A stretch of DNA of 64,000 bases from Chania multitudinisentens RB-25 (GTDB lineage: Bacteria > Pseudomonadota > Gammaproteobacteria > Enterobacterales > Enterobacteriaceae): positions 310,001 to 374,000 of the forward strand of contig NZ_CP007044.2 of NCBI RefSeq assembly GCF_000520015.2, read 5' to 3'. Position 1 is the stretch's first letter. Every line of letters begins with the position of its first letter. The translations under genes were made by a program, and so were the position numbers. Below are positions 24,157 to 32,824 of the stretch, one piece after another. The notes beneath the pieces were generated by a model. The model was given only the letters and a program-made list of their open reading frames with translations, was not told the origin of the DNA and searched no databases.

Positions 24157-24516
24157 ATGTCAAAAATTGAAATCTTTGAACCGGCTGGCTGCTGCGCAAC
24201 CAGTAGCGTCGTTGTTAATCAAGACGCAATTACTTTCAGTACCGATATCGAGTGGTGCAAGAATAATGGGCTGGATGTTATCCGTCATAACCTGTCCAAA
24301 AATCCACAAAGCTTCCTGCAAAACGAGGTAGTCAAGTCATTCCTGAATACTTCTGGTGCGGACTCTCTTCCCTTGACGCTGTTGGATGGGAAGGTTGTCA
24401 TGGCAGGACGTCTCCCCACCAGAGCCGATTTTGCCCGTTGGACCGATACGCCCTTAACAGCAGAAACAACCGCAACTCAGCAACCTTCCTGCTGCAGTAT
24501 TCCCCGCCTGCCGTAA
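24157..24516 (+). CDS. arsD: ArsD, arsenite metallochaperone
   Basis: A 119-residue ArsD that delivers As(III) to ArsA. Cys12-Cys13 are present in EPAGCCATSSV, but the third chaperone cysteine (Cys18 in plasmid R773 ArsD) is valine. Only one vicinal pair remains at the C-terminus (QPSCCS) instead of two. The conserved core STDIEWCKNNGLDVIRHNLS and AGRLPTRADFARW is intact. GAGGATC precedes the ATG. It is followed by arsA after 38 bp. Confidence 0.92.
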   Translation: MSKIEIFEPAGCCATSSVVVNQDAITFSTDIEWCKNNGLDVIRHNLSKNPQSFLQNEVVKSFLNTSGADSLPLTLLDGKVVMAGRLPTRADFARWTDTPLTAETTATQQPSCCSIPRLP

Positions 24517-24554
24517 CCCCCGTAAGAATGCGATAACGTGAGAAGAGGTTCAGT

Positions 24555-26321
24555 ATGAAAATTAATTTTTTGGAAGGGATTACACCCTTTATTTTCTTTA
24601 CCGGGAAAGGGGGCGTGGGGAAAACGTCGCTGGCGTGTGCGACAGCCGTTTCTCTGGCGGACAGCGGCAAAAAGGTGCTGCTTGTCAGCACTGACCCGGC
24701 ATCCAATGTCGGTCAGGTATTTGACCAAAAAATCGGCCATCAGATTGTGGCCATCACCAAGGTGGCCAACCTGTCAGCGATGGAAGTCGATCCGATGGCT
24801 GCGGCACAGGCCTATCGAGACCGCGTGTTAGACCCGGTCCGCGATGTGATGCCTAAAGACGTTGTACAAAGTATTGAAGAACAGCTATCCGGCTCTTGCA
24901 CCACTGAAATTGCCGCCTTTGATGAGTTTACGGGCCTGCTTACCAATGCTTCTCTTCGGAGTGATTTTGACCATGTCGTTTTTGACACGGCACCTACCGG
25001 TCATACTATTCGGATGCTGGAACTCCCCGGCGCGTGGTCAGGCTATCTTGAAGCCAACCCTGACGCTGCAGCGAACCTGGGGCCGCTCATTGGGCTGGAG
25101 AAACAGCAGGATCAGTATGCTGAGGCGGTTGCCGCACTGTCTAACCCTGAACTGACTCGTCTGGTACTGGTTGCCCGAGCCCAGGCTTCAACGCTGAAAG
25201 AGGTCTCTCACACTTATGAGGAACTCTACAATATTGGTCTGAAGCAGCAATATCTGGCAATCAATGGCATCTTGCCTGCCGAGGCGGCCACAGATGACAG
25301 GCTGGCCGAAAGCATCATTGCCCGAGAGAAGAAAGCCTTGAGTGACATGCCGAAGAATCTTTCCACGTTACCAATGAGCCAACTGCCATTAAAACCCTTC
25401 AATCTGGTCGGTCTGGAGGCGTTGCGCAAACTGTTCACCGATAACAGTAGCGAAAGGCTGGAAACCGTCCGCGCTGATCAGCAGGATCTGACCTCCCCTA
25501 AATTGTCTCAACTCGTCGATGAATTGAGTGCATCCGGAAAAGGCCTTGTGATGACCATGGGTAAAGGTGGTGTCGGTAAAACCACCATTGCGGCCTCTAT
25601 TGCAGTTTCTCTCGCACAAAGAGGGCATAAAGTGCATTTAACCACCTCTGACCCTGCGGCTCATTTATCCTATACCCTGGATGGCAGCCTGAATAACCTG
25701 ACCGTCAGCCGGATAGACCCGAAGGTAGAGACCGAGAAGTATCGCCAGTTTGTTCTGAGTCACCAGGGGAAGGGACTGGATGCTGAAGGGCTGGCTGTTC
25801 TTGAGGAGGATTTACGCTCACCCTGTACCGAAGAGATTGCCGTCTTCCAAGCCTTCTCGCGGATCATTAAAGAAGCCAAGGACCATTTCGTCATTATGGA
25901 CACTGCACCAACAGGTCACACGCTGCTACTGCTGGATGCCACCGGTGCCTATCATCGTGAAATGGTTCGGCAGATGGGGCGAAGTGGCGAACAGTCCTTA
26001 ACCCCCATGATGCAGCTTCAAGACCCTGAGCAGACGAAAGTGGTGATTGTCACGCTGGCAGAAACCACACCGGTACTGGAAGCGGCCAATCTGCAGGAGG
26101 ATCTGCGACGGGCAGAGATTGAACCCTGGGCATGGGTAATCAATAACAGTCTGGCGGCTGCAGCGCCCAGCTCTCCCTTTCTGATTACCCGAGCAAATCG
26201 GGAACTGCCCCTGATTGCTGAGGTTGAAAAGAAATACGGCCACCGGATCGCTGTCGTTCCTCAACAGTCAGCAGACCCTGTCGGGTTGATTCAACTACAA
26301 AGGTTGGCTGACAGCGAATAA
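24555..26321 (+). CDS. arsA: ArsA, arsenite-stimulated ATPase of the ArsAB pump
   Basis: A 588-residue two-domain ATPase. Each half has a deviant Walker A (GKGGVGKTSL near residue 17; GKGGVGKTTI near 338) and a DTAPTGHT signal. The metal-site cysteines equal to Cys113 (SGSCTTEIAAF) and Cys422 (RSPCTEEIAVF) are present, while the residue equal to Cys172 of R773 ArsA is asparagine (NPDAAANLGP). ArsA docks on ArsB, encoded here convergently at 26869. It is the last gene of its operon; a hairpin follows 16 bp later. Confidence 0.95.
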   Translation: MKINFLEGITPFIFFTGKGGVGKTSLACATAVSLADSGKKVLLVSTDPASNVGQVFDQKIGHQIVAITKVANLSAMEVDPMAAAQAYRDRVLDPVRDVMPKDVVQSIEEQLSGSCTTEIAAFDEFTGLLTNASLRSDFDHVVFDTAPTGHTIRMLELPGAWSGYLEANPDAAANLGPLIGLEKQQDQYAEAVAALSNPELTRLVLVARAQASTLKEVSHTYEELYNIGLKQQYLAINGILPAEAATDDRLAESIIAREKKALSDMPKNLSTLPMSQLPLKPFNLVGLEALRKLFTDNSSERLETVRADQQDLTSPKLSQLVDELSASGKGLVMTMGKGGVGKTTIAASIAVSLAQRGHKVHLTTSDPAAHLSYTLDGSLNNLTVSRIDPKVETEKYRQFVLSHQGKGLDAEGLAVLEEDLRSPCTEEIAVFQAFSRIIKEAKDHFVIMDTAPTGHTLLLLDATGAYHREMVRQMGRSGEQSLTPMMQLQDPEQTKVVIVTLAETTPVLEAANLQEDLRRAEIEPWAWVINNSLAAAAPSSPFLITRANRELPLIAEVEKKYGHRIAVVPQQSADPVGLIQLQRLADSE

Positions 26322-26336
26322 CCTATTCAGCGATAC

Positions 26337-26362
26337 AAGGCACGCAACACACCGCGTGCCTT
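26337..26362. terminator. Bidirectional terminator-like hairpin between arsA and arsC
   Basis: Arms AAGGCACGC and GCGTGCCTT are perfectly paired with an 8-base loop, in the 56-bp gap between two convergent operons. T-tracts are weak, but the position suits both strands. Confidence 0.7.
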
Positions 26363-26377
26363 CAATACGTTATCTTT

Positions 26378-26806
26378 CTATTTCTCTACACGTTTTCCTT
26401 GCGCATCCACCACTTGTTCACCATCTTCCTTGGTGAAGGCCCCGCGTTGTGCATCGGGCAAAATGTCCAGCACCACCTCAGAAGGTCGGCACAGTCTGGT
26501 TCCCAATGGCGTGATCACAATCGGGCGATTGATCAGGATGGGGTGCTGCAGCATGAAATCGATTAACTGGTCATCGCTGAAGAGATTTTCTGCCAGCCCG
26601 AGTTGCTCATACGGTTCGACATTCTTGCGTAGTAAAGCCCGTGCCGTGATCCCCATATCTGCGATCAGTTGCACCAGTACGTCGCGGCTTGGTGGTGTTT
26701 CCAGATACAAAATCACTGTGGGTTCGGTGCCACTGTTGCGGATTAACTCCAGCGTGTTACGCGATGTTCCACAGGCCGGATTATGATAAATAGTCACATT
26801 GCTCAT
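26378..26806 (-). CDS. arsC: ArsC, glutaredoxin-linked arsenate reductase
   Basis: A 142-residue arsenate reductase of the E. coli plasmid type. The catalytic Cys12 lies in YHNPACGTSRNTL, and the arginine triad is in RALLRKN, NRPIV and GTRLCRP. It reduces As(V) to As(III) for export. It is the distal gene of the arsR-arsB-arsC operon on the minus strand, 62 bp after arsB. Confidence 0.95.
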   Translation of the reverse strand: MSNVTIYHNPACGTSRNTLELIRNSGTEPTVILYLETPPSRDVLVQLIADMGITARALLRKNVEPYEQLGLAENLFSDDQLIDFMLQHPILINRPIVITPLGTRLCRPSEVVLDILPDAQRGAFTKEDGEQVVDAQGKRVEK

Positions 26807-26868
26807 CGTGATGCTCTCTTAGTGAAACGCCAGCCAGTCATACCGACTAGCATGGTTGTTTTAAAAAA

Positions 26869-28158
26869 TCACAGGGAAATGGATAACCGCAGGGCCAGTG
26901 CCGCCAACGTGACAAACAGCACCGGGAGCGTCATGACAATCCCCACCCGGAAGTAATACCCCCAGGTGATGGTCATATTTTTTTGCGACAGTACATGCAG
27001 CCACAGTAAGGTGGCCAGGCTACCAATCGGGGTAATTTTCGGTCCCAGGTCGCTGCCAATCACGTTGGCGTAAATCATCGCGTCTTTAATCACACCGCTG
27101 GCAGCACTGCCATCAATCGACAATGCCCCTACCAGAACGGTTGGCATATTGTTCATGATGGAAGACAGAAACGCCGTCAGGAACCCGGTGCCCAGTGTGG
27201 CAGCCCATAAGCCTTGCTCGGCAAACTGGTTCAGCAACGCGGAAAGGTAGTGGGTCAGCCCGGCATTGCGCAGGCCGTATACCACCAGGTACATGCCCAG
27301 CGAGAACACCACGATCTGCCAGGGCGCACCGCGCAGCACCTTGCCGGTATTAATGGTATGCCCTTTCTTGGCAACAGCGAACAAAATCAGTGCCCCTACG
27401 GCGGCGACCAAGCTGACAGGGACGCCTAACGGCTCCAGGGCAAAGAAGCCGACCAGCAGCAGAACCAGCACCAGCCACCCGCTCTTGAAGGTGTTCATGT
27501 CTCGAATGGCCTCTTTCGGTGCGTTCAGCAGGGAAAGATCGTAAACTGCCGGAATGTCTTTGCGGAAAAACAGATGTAGCATCACCAGTGTGGCGGCAAT
27601 TGCAGCCAGGTTAACTGGCACCATCACTGCCGCATATTCAGTAAATCCGAGTTCAAAGAAATCTGCCGAAACAATATTCACCAGGTTCGATACGATCAGC
27701 GGCAAACTGGCGGTATCGGCAATAAAGCCCGCTGCCATCACAAAGGCCAAGGTTGCGCCACGGCTGAAGCCCAGCGCCAACAGCATGGCAATTACAATCG
27801 GTGTCAGGATCAATGCAGCACCATCATTGGCAAACAACGCCGCTACCGCCGCCCCCAATAGGATAATGTAGGTAAACAGCAAACGCCCCCGGCCATTGCC
27901 CCAGCGCGCCACGTGCAGTGCGGCCCATTCGAAGAAGCCTGATTCATCCAGCAACAGGCTGATGATAATCACGGCAATAAAGGTTGCTGTGGCATTCCAG
28001 ACAATCTGCCAGACGATGGGAATATCACCCAAATGAACAACACCTGTCAGTAAGGCCAGAACCGCTCCCAGCATTGCACTCCAACCGATACCCAACCCTC
28101 TGGGCTGCCAGATGACCAGTACAATGGTCAGGACAAAAATAGCACCTGCCAACAACAT
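26869..28158 (-). CDS. arsB: ArsB, arsenite efflux permease
   Basis: A 429-residue membrane transporter with about 12 helices. The start MLLAGAIFVLTIVLVIWQP at 28158 gives exactly the length of E. coli ArsB; the longer frame begins with an unrelated 24-residue stretch. It works alone with the proton gradient or as the channel for ArsA. It lies after arsR with a long AT-rich gap (28159-28376) that contains ACATATGAAAAAACATATA, which could be a second ArsR-bound site. Confidence 0.95.
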   Translation of the reverse strand: MLLAGAIFVLTIVLVIWQPRGLGIGWSAMLGAVLALLTGVVHLGDIPIVWQIVWNATATFIAVIIISLLLDESGFFEWAALHVARWGNGRGRLLFTYIILLGAAVAALFANDGAALILTPIVIAMLLALGFSRGATLAFVMAAGFIADTASLPLIVSNLVNIVSADFFELGFTEYAAVMVPVNLAAIAATLVMLHLFFRKDIPAVYDLSLLNAPKEAIRDMNTFKSGWLVLVLLLVGFFALEPLGVPVSLVAAVGALILFAVAKKGHTINTGKVLRGAPWQIVVFSLGMYLVVYGLRNAGLTHYLSALLNQFAEQGLWAATLGTGFLTAFLSSIMNNMPTVLVGALSIDGSAASGVIKDAMIYANVIGSDLGPKITPIGSLATLLWLHVLSQKNMTITWGYYFRVGIVMTLPVLFVTLAALALRLSISL

Positions 28159-28376
28159 AACGCCCCCAAAAGGGCAAGAGCACACTCTTACCCGGAAAGT
28201 TAAACGCCGCCAGCCAAATGGCTCAAACACGCAATACTGATTGATTCTTCCTCAACACAATGCCAGCTTATGCTCTAAACACGCTTTCATTGATTTCTTC
28301 CTATTGTTTAGTTTATGTTTTTCTTTGCCAACACATATGAAAAAACATATATAACTAAGCAAATTTTTTTAACGTA

Positions 28377-28715
28377 TCAGAAACAAACTGCCTTGCCGCC
28401 CATAGCCGTATTACCTGCCAACAAAACGATTTTATCTCGTTGACTGAGATAGGCTTGTTCAATCACGTTTGCAGCCCAGGCAGGAATATGAGGTGACAGG
28501 CGATAGTGAACCCACTTACCTGCGCGGCGATCCAGCAAAATATCAGACTCTCTGAGCATTGACAGATGCCTAGAGATCTTGGGTTGAGATTCCTTTAGCA
28601 TATTACAAAGCTCACAAACGCAAAGCTCCCCAGACTCCCGTAACAACAAAACAGTATTCAGACGGGTTTCATCTGACAGGATTTTGAATAGCTGTAGCGG
28701 CGTGAGTGTCACCAT
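28377..28715 (-). CDS. arsR: ArsR repressor with ELCVCEL metal site
   Basis: A 112-residue ArsR of the E. coli type: ILSDETRLNTVLLL, then the arsenite-binding ELCVCELCNML, recognition helix SQPKISRHLSML and wing RRAGKWVHYRL. The start at 28715 (MVTLTPLQLF) is chosen over the longer frame by alignment with the family. It leads the arsR-arsB-arsC operon. Confidence 0.93.
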   Translation of the reverse strand: MVTLTPLQLFKILSDETRLNTVLLLRESGELCVCELCNMLKESQPKISRHLSMLRESDILLDRRAGKWVHYRLSPHIPAWAANVIEQAYLSQRDKIVLLAGNTAMGGKAVCF

Positions 28716-28742
28716 CAAGACTCCAAAGCGAGATACTAAGAG

Positions 28743-28802
28743 TGATCTTATGCTTCTTAAGGCCAAAGTCAATTATATATTTGATTTTTCGTATATGAAA
28801 AA
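28743..28802 (-). promoter_or_regulatory. Promoter and operator region of the second arsR
   Basis: On the minus strand TTGACT and TAAGAT are spaced by 16 bases just upstream of arsR. Upstream of that lies a near-palindrome at 28785-28802 (TTTTTCGTATATGAAAAA). Both fit autoregulation by ArsR. The AT-rich stretch 28803-28930 beyond it holds no gene. Confidence 0.6.
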
Positions 28803-28930
28803 TTAGAAAATGCCAGCCTTTAAAAATATTTAAAGAAGAAAGATAAATATAAAGCCAGTATTATTTTTTCATAAAAAATATAAATTAAATATTTTATATG
28901 AATATATTTTCATTTCTGCCAAGGCTATTT

Positions 28931-30360
28931 TATACCCCCGTACATGGACGCCTCCAGTTTGCCAAGCATTCAATTCCTGACGGCATAAAGGTAAAGATTG
29001 CACCCGTACATCCGGACTTTACGTGCAGCCGCTGCTGCTGTCCCTAATGGAGTGTGCTGGCTGGCGCCTCAATTGGGTATGCGCACACTTTGTGTGCCGG
29101 GGGTATAGCGGGCTGTGCCAACCACGGTCTGACCTGTTTTGCCATCATTTCATGACTGCCTGAGCAATCGGTAGGATAGGAACTATTCTCCGGTTATATT
29201 TGATGAGCTTAATTCGCCATTTACTCTGACTAGCCTGGTTATATAAGCGCAGGCATATAATCAGACTGGAAGGTTCTGTCATGGGTCAGCAATGCCCAAA
29301 CGATCCGTGCATTTTTGTTGGCCAGTGCAATTGCTGCCACATTAGGGTTGCGCCGCTGCAGCAGTTTGTAGAGCCAGCTGTTCTTGTCTACAGTCTGTTT
29401 CGCTCTGAAGATCACCGCCCGTGCGCCATGGATCAGCATTGTCCTCAGGTATGAATCACCCCGTTTGCTTATTCCCAGCAGGACGTTTTTACCCCCACTG
29501 GAATGCTGTCGGGGAACCAGTCCCAGCCAGGCGGCAACCTGCCGTCCATTGTCGAAGCTTTTTGCATCCCCGAGTGTGGCGACCAGTGCACTTGCTGTAA
29601 TCGGCCCGATTCCGGGGATCTGCTCAAGTTTGCTGCTGGCTTCACTGGTTCGATGCCAGAGTCTGATTTGTTTCTCCAGTTCATCCACCTGTTTGTCGAG
29701 TTCTTTCAGATGCGCCAGCAGTCGCTGTATGAGTTGCCGGAAGGGGCCGGTCAGCTCACCGGCGGCCTCTTCAAGCAGTGCAGGGACACGTTTGGCGATG
29801 CTGGCGATGCCCTGCGGGATAATGAGTCCAAACTCACCGAGCAGTCCCCGGATCTGATTGGCTTGGGCAGTACGCGCTTTCACAAAACCCTGACGGGCAC
29901 GGTGCACTGCCAGAACGGATTGTTGCTCAATCGTCTTGATAGGCACAAACCGCATGTTCGGCCTTGTCACAGCTTCGCAGATGGCTTCAGCATCTGCCGC
30001 ATCGTTTTTATTGCTTTTGACATAAGGTTTGACGAACTGTGGCGCCATCAGGCGTACCGTGTGACCCATCGCCTGCAGCTTGCGCGCCCAGTGATGTGCG
30101 CTGGCACAAGCCTCCATCCCGATCAGGCATGGGGGTAAGTTGATGAAGAAGGGTGCTATCTGGTCACGTCTGTACTGTTTCTTCAGTATGGCCTTGCCGT
30201 GTTCATTGATGCCATGGAACTGAAATACGTTCTTTGCCAGATCAATACCAACGGTTGTGATCTTCATGGTGGACGCTCTCCTGCTTCGAGTGGTTGATCA
30301 ATACCTCCACTTTGGCATATCGGTGCCACTGTGGGTGGAGGCGTCCATTCCATTGGGTAT
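28931..30360. mobile_element. IS110-family (IS1111-like) insertion sequence
   Basis: A transposase gene bracketed by 13-bp subterminal inverted repeats, ATGGACGCCTCCA at 28944-28956 and its complement at 30336-30348. TATACCC lies outside each. Subterminal rather than terminal repeats are a trait of the IS1111 subgroup. Exact ends are approximate. The 280 bases between the left repeat and the transposase stop have no gene. Confidence 0.8.
29239..30267 (-). CDS. IS110-family transposase
   Basis: A 342-residue DEDD-type transposase. N-terminal catalytic residues lie in VGIDLAKNVFQFHG, CLIGMEACASAHHWA and KNDAADAEAICEA. The C-terminal transposase_20 domain is IPGIGPITASALVATLGD followed by GRQVAAWLGLVPRQHSSGGK. 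Intact, so the element may still move. It lies between the ars operon and the P4-type integrase. Confidence 0.95.
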   Translation of the reverse strand: MKITTVGIDLAKNVFQFHGINEHGKAILKKQYRRDQIAPFFINLPPCLIGMEACASAHHWARKLQAMGHTVRLMAPQFVKPYVKSNKNDAADAEAICEAVTRPNMRFVPIKTIEQQSVLAVHRARQGFVKARTAQANQIRGLLGEFGLIIPQGIASIAKRVPALLEEAAGELTGPFRQLIQRLLAHLKELDKQVDELEKQIRLWHRTSEASSKLEQIPGIGPITASALVATLGDAKSFDNGRQVAAWLGLVPRQHSSGGKNVLLGISKRGDSYLRTMLIHGARAVIFRAKQTVDKNSWLYKLLQRRNPNVAAIALANKNARIVWALLTHDRTFQSDYMPALI

Positions 30361-30453
30361 AGCGCCACGGTATACCACCCTGTTCCGGTTCCCCTGTCTG
30401 TTTGGAAACAGTACGGTGCATGCGCCGTACTGTTCTGACTGGTTTATGGTGTG

Positions 30454-32160
30454 TCAGGTCCGCTGCAGCTGGCGGCACAATTCCCGGGTAAGGGTTTTAA
30501 GGTTCTGCGCGGTAAGCTGGTCAATGACGGCCCCGCCCTCTTCTTCCAGGGGTTCAGTTAAAGCATGGTAGAGGTGCCAAGGGTCGGTGCCTTGAGTGTG
30601 GGTCAGTATGTGTTTAATCAACGGAGCCTTGCCGAGACTCAGGGCAAGAAGCCGCCCGGCTTTGATGTCGCGGGTGATCTGGTCGCGGGATTTTCCGGCG
30701 AGTCGAGCGAAGGCGGGAAGCGGAAGGTTGTGTGCGGCTTCGAAGGTTTCAAGCTGTTTGGCCCGTTGGCGCTGGATGTCGGTGAGCATCGGCTGGGGGC
30801 GCTGTTCTTTGCGCGAAATGATTGTGAGGATGGGGTTGGGTGCATTCTGCGCTTGAGCAGCAGTTTCTTGCTGCTGACTGTCGGGCTGGGACGGTACAGG
30901 TTTCGGCTTTGCTGGAATGACGGGGACAGGTTCTGTTTGTCCGTTCTGTGTGCCCTCTTGTTCCCACTGGTCAAGGCGGTCGGCCCAGTCCTGCATCATG
31001 CTCCGCCGTTGTTCGATGTAGGCGGCGTGGTTGTAGGCGGCACGGATTTTGTTGGGGTCGGCGTGGGAGAGCTGGGCTTCGATCCATTCGCCGGGGTAGC
31101 CGAGTTCGTTCAGCGCTGTTGAGAGGGTGGCGCGGATGCCGTGACCGGTGAGGCGGTTGGTGTAGCCCATGCGTTTGAGGGTGCCGTTGAGGGTGTTTTC
31201 GCTGATGGGCTGTTTGGGGTCGCTGCGGCTGGGGAGCAGGTAGTGCTGGGCCGAGGTCTTTTGCTGGAACAGGTAGTCGATGATGAGACGGGCCTGTCGG
31301 GTTAATGGGACGATGTAGGGAAGCACCGCTTTCCCTTCTTTGGTCTGGCGCTGGAGTTGTTTGACGTTTTCCGGGGGGATGAGCCAGAGGTTGTTGGGGA
31401 GGTCGAACTGCTCAGGGGTGGCGTGGCGGAGTTCGCCAGTGCGGACACCAGTCAGCAGTAACAAGCGGATGCCAAGCTGGGTTATCAGGCTGGGGTACTG
31501 GTGCAGGGTGTGCAGGAACGCCGGGAGTTCGTGCATGTGCAGGTAGGGGTTGTGAGCCACCGGCGGTTTGGGGTGCGCGACGATGTTGAGTTCGGTCGCC
31601 GGGTGGGTGTCGAGGTTGTGTTTGACGAGCGCGTAGCGGAAGAGTTGTTTGAACCAGGTGCGAACTTTTTCAGCAGTGGTGTAGGCCCGGCGCTGTTCGA
31701 TGCGGTTCAGGACATTGAGCAGGTCGGTGCGTTTAATGTCGTGGATGGGACGCTCTCCGAGATGCGGGAGGACGTCTTTTTTGAAGATGCGTTCGATTTG
31801 TGAAAGGGTGCTCTGGCGGCCTGTTTTAAGGCTGAGGGCGCGAAAGTCATACCAGTGCTGGTAGACGGTGTGAAAGGTGAGAACAGAGGGTGAAGTCTTA
31901 GGCTGGCGCAGGGTGCGCGGGTCGATGCCCTGCACCACAAGGGTTCGGGCTTCGTCACGGCGCTGACGGGCGGCTTTAAGGCCGATGGCAGGATAGGTGC
32001 CGAGTGACAGACGTTTTTGTTGTCCGTGCCAGTGGTAACGGAAGAGCCAGGCTTTGCCACCCTGCGCTCTGATGCTGAGTGAGAGTCCGTGACTGTCGTA
32101 CAGGGTGTAGTCTTTGCCGGTGGCGCGTGCCTGTCGCACGGTGATTTCGGTGAGGGCCAT
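30454..32160 (-). CDS. P4-type tyrosine integrase with extended C-terminus
   Basis: A 568-residue integrase. The N-terminal arm domain (TEITVRQARATGKDYTLYDS, DUF4102 type) and SAM-like domain lead to the catalytic part: arginine in TGVRTGELRHA, HGIRATLS, LSHAD and the tyrosine in AAYNHAAY. Usual family length is about 400-430. The extra 150 residues contain a Pro/Gln linker and an HTH-like segment (AFARLAGKSRDQITRDIKAG). It stands 226 bp from the 3' end of tRNA-Gly, its presumed target. Probably the active integrase of island B. Confidence 0.92.
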   Translation of the reverse strand: MALTEITVRQARATGKDYTLYDSHGLSLSIRAQGGKAWLFRYHWHGQQKRLSLGTYPAIGLKAARQRRDEARTLVVQGIDPRTLRQPKTSPSVLTFHTVYQHWYDFRALSLKTGRQSTLSQIERIFKKDVLPHLGERPIHDIKRTDLLNVLNRIEQRRAYTTAEKVRTWFKQLFRYALVKHNLDTHPATELNIVAHPKPPVAHNPYLHMHELPAFLHTLHQYPSLITQLGIRLLLLTGVRTGELRHATPEQFDLPNNLWLIPPENVKQLQRQTKEGKAVLPYIVPLTRQARLIIDYLFQQKTSAQHYLLPSRSDPKQPISENTLNGTLKRMGYTNRLTGHGIRATLSTALNELGYPGEWIEAQLSHADPNKIRAAYNHAAYIEQRRSMMQDWADRLDQWEQEGTQNGQTEPVPVIPAKPKPVPSQPDSQQQETAAQAQNAPNPILTIISRKEQRPQPMLTDIQRQRAKQLETFEAAHNLPLPAFARLAGKSRDQITRDIKAGRLLALSLGKAPLIKHILTHTQGTDPWHLYHALTEPLEEEGGAVIDQLTAQNLKTLTRELCRQLQRT

Positions 32161-32250
32161 AGGGCTGCTCCTGATTGGGGGTCAGGAACGGATTTTTGGC
32201 TCGTGCGATTCGGGTTTCCAGCAACAATCCGCACTCCCTGCACTCCGCTT

Positions 32251-32274
32251 TTTGTGGACAGGTTTGTGGACTGC
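32251..32274. repeat. Candidate integrase arm-type sites (right end of island B)
   Basis: Two tandem 12-base units, TTTGTGGACAGG and TTTGTGGACTGC, lie between the integrase gene and the tRNA. Related units are found near the left core at 7161-7185. Confidence 0.5.
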
Positions 32275-32386
32275 TGTGTGCCGGATTTTGGTGGAATCCG
32301 CTGATTCCCGCTGGAAGATGAAAACAGATTTAACGTTTTGCTTTCAGGGAGTTATGGCGTTCGACGGAACGCCATAAACATAATCT

Positions 32387-32462
<76 letters not shown>

Positions 32463-32824
32463 ATTGAGATGCTTACAGCATCCGGTCAACAAATAACACG
32501 ATGACCTTTGAAATTCCAAGAGTGCCTGGAAAACTCACACCCTTTTTTAATCTATTGATATTTAACCGTTTTTAACGAAATAATCTATCAATATGGGCTG
32601 CATTATCTACTAATAGTTCAGCCTTAGCAACCCCCTTATCTCAAGAAAGATCGCCATCTTAAGCCAAATGCTTACTTTATGATCATGATAGTTTTAACTA
32701 CCACCTCCATAACGGCTTTTGGGAACCAAGCCAGCTCAGGAAAACGACCAGCCCGATTGTACCGAGCTGGCGCAGTGCTATAACAGCGAACTATTTTATA
32801 TAACGCTTAATCCATCTCGTCATA
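32463..32824. other. Intergenic between tRNA-Gly and the MFS gene
   Basis: No gene. A second att core would be expected here if island C had entered the tRNA at 53803 by simple integration, but none is visible. A pair GCCAGCTC (32731) / GAGCTGGC (32766) could form a hairpin. Confidence 0.5.
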
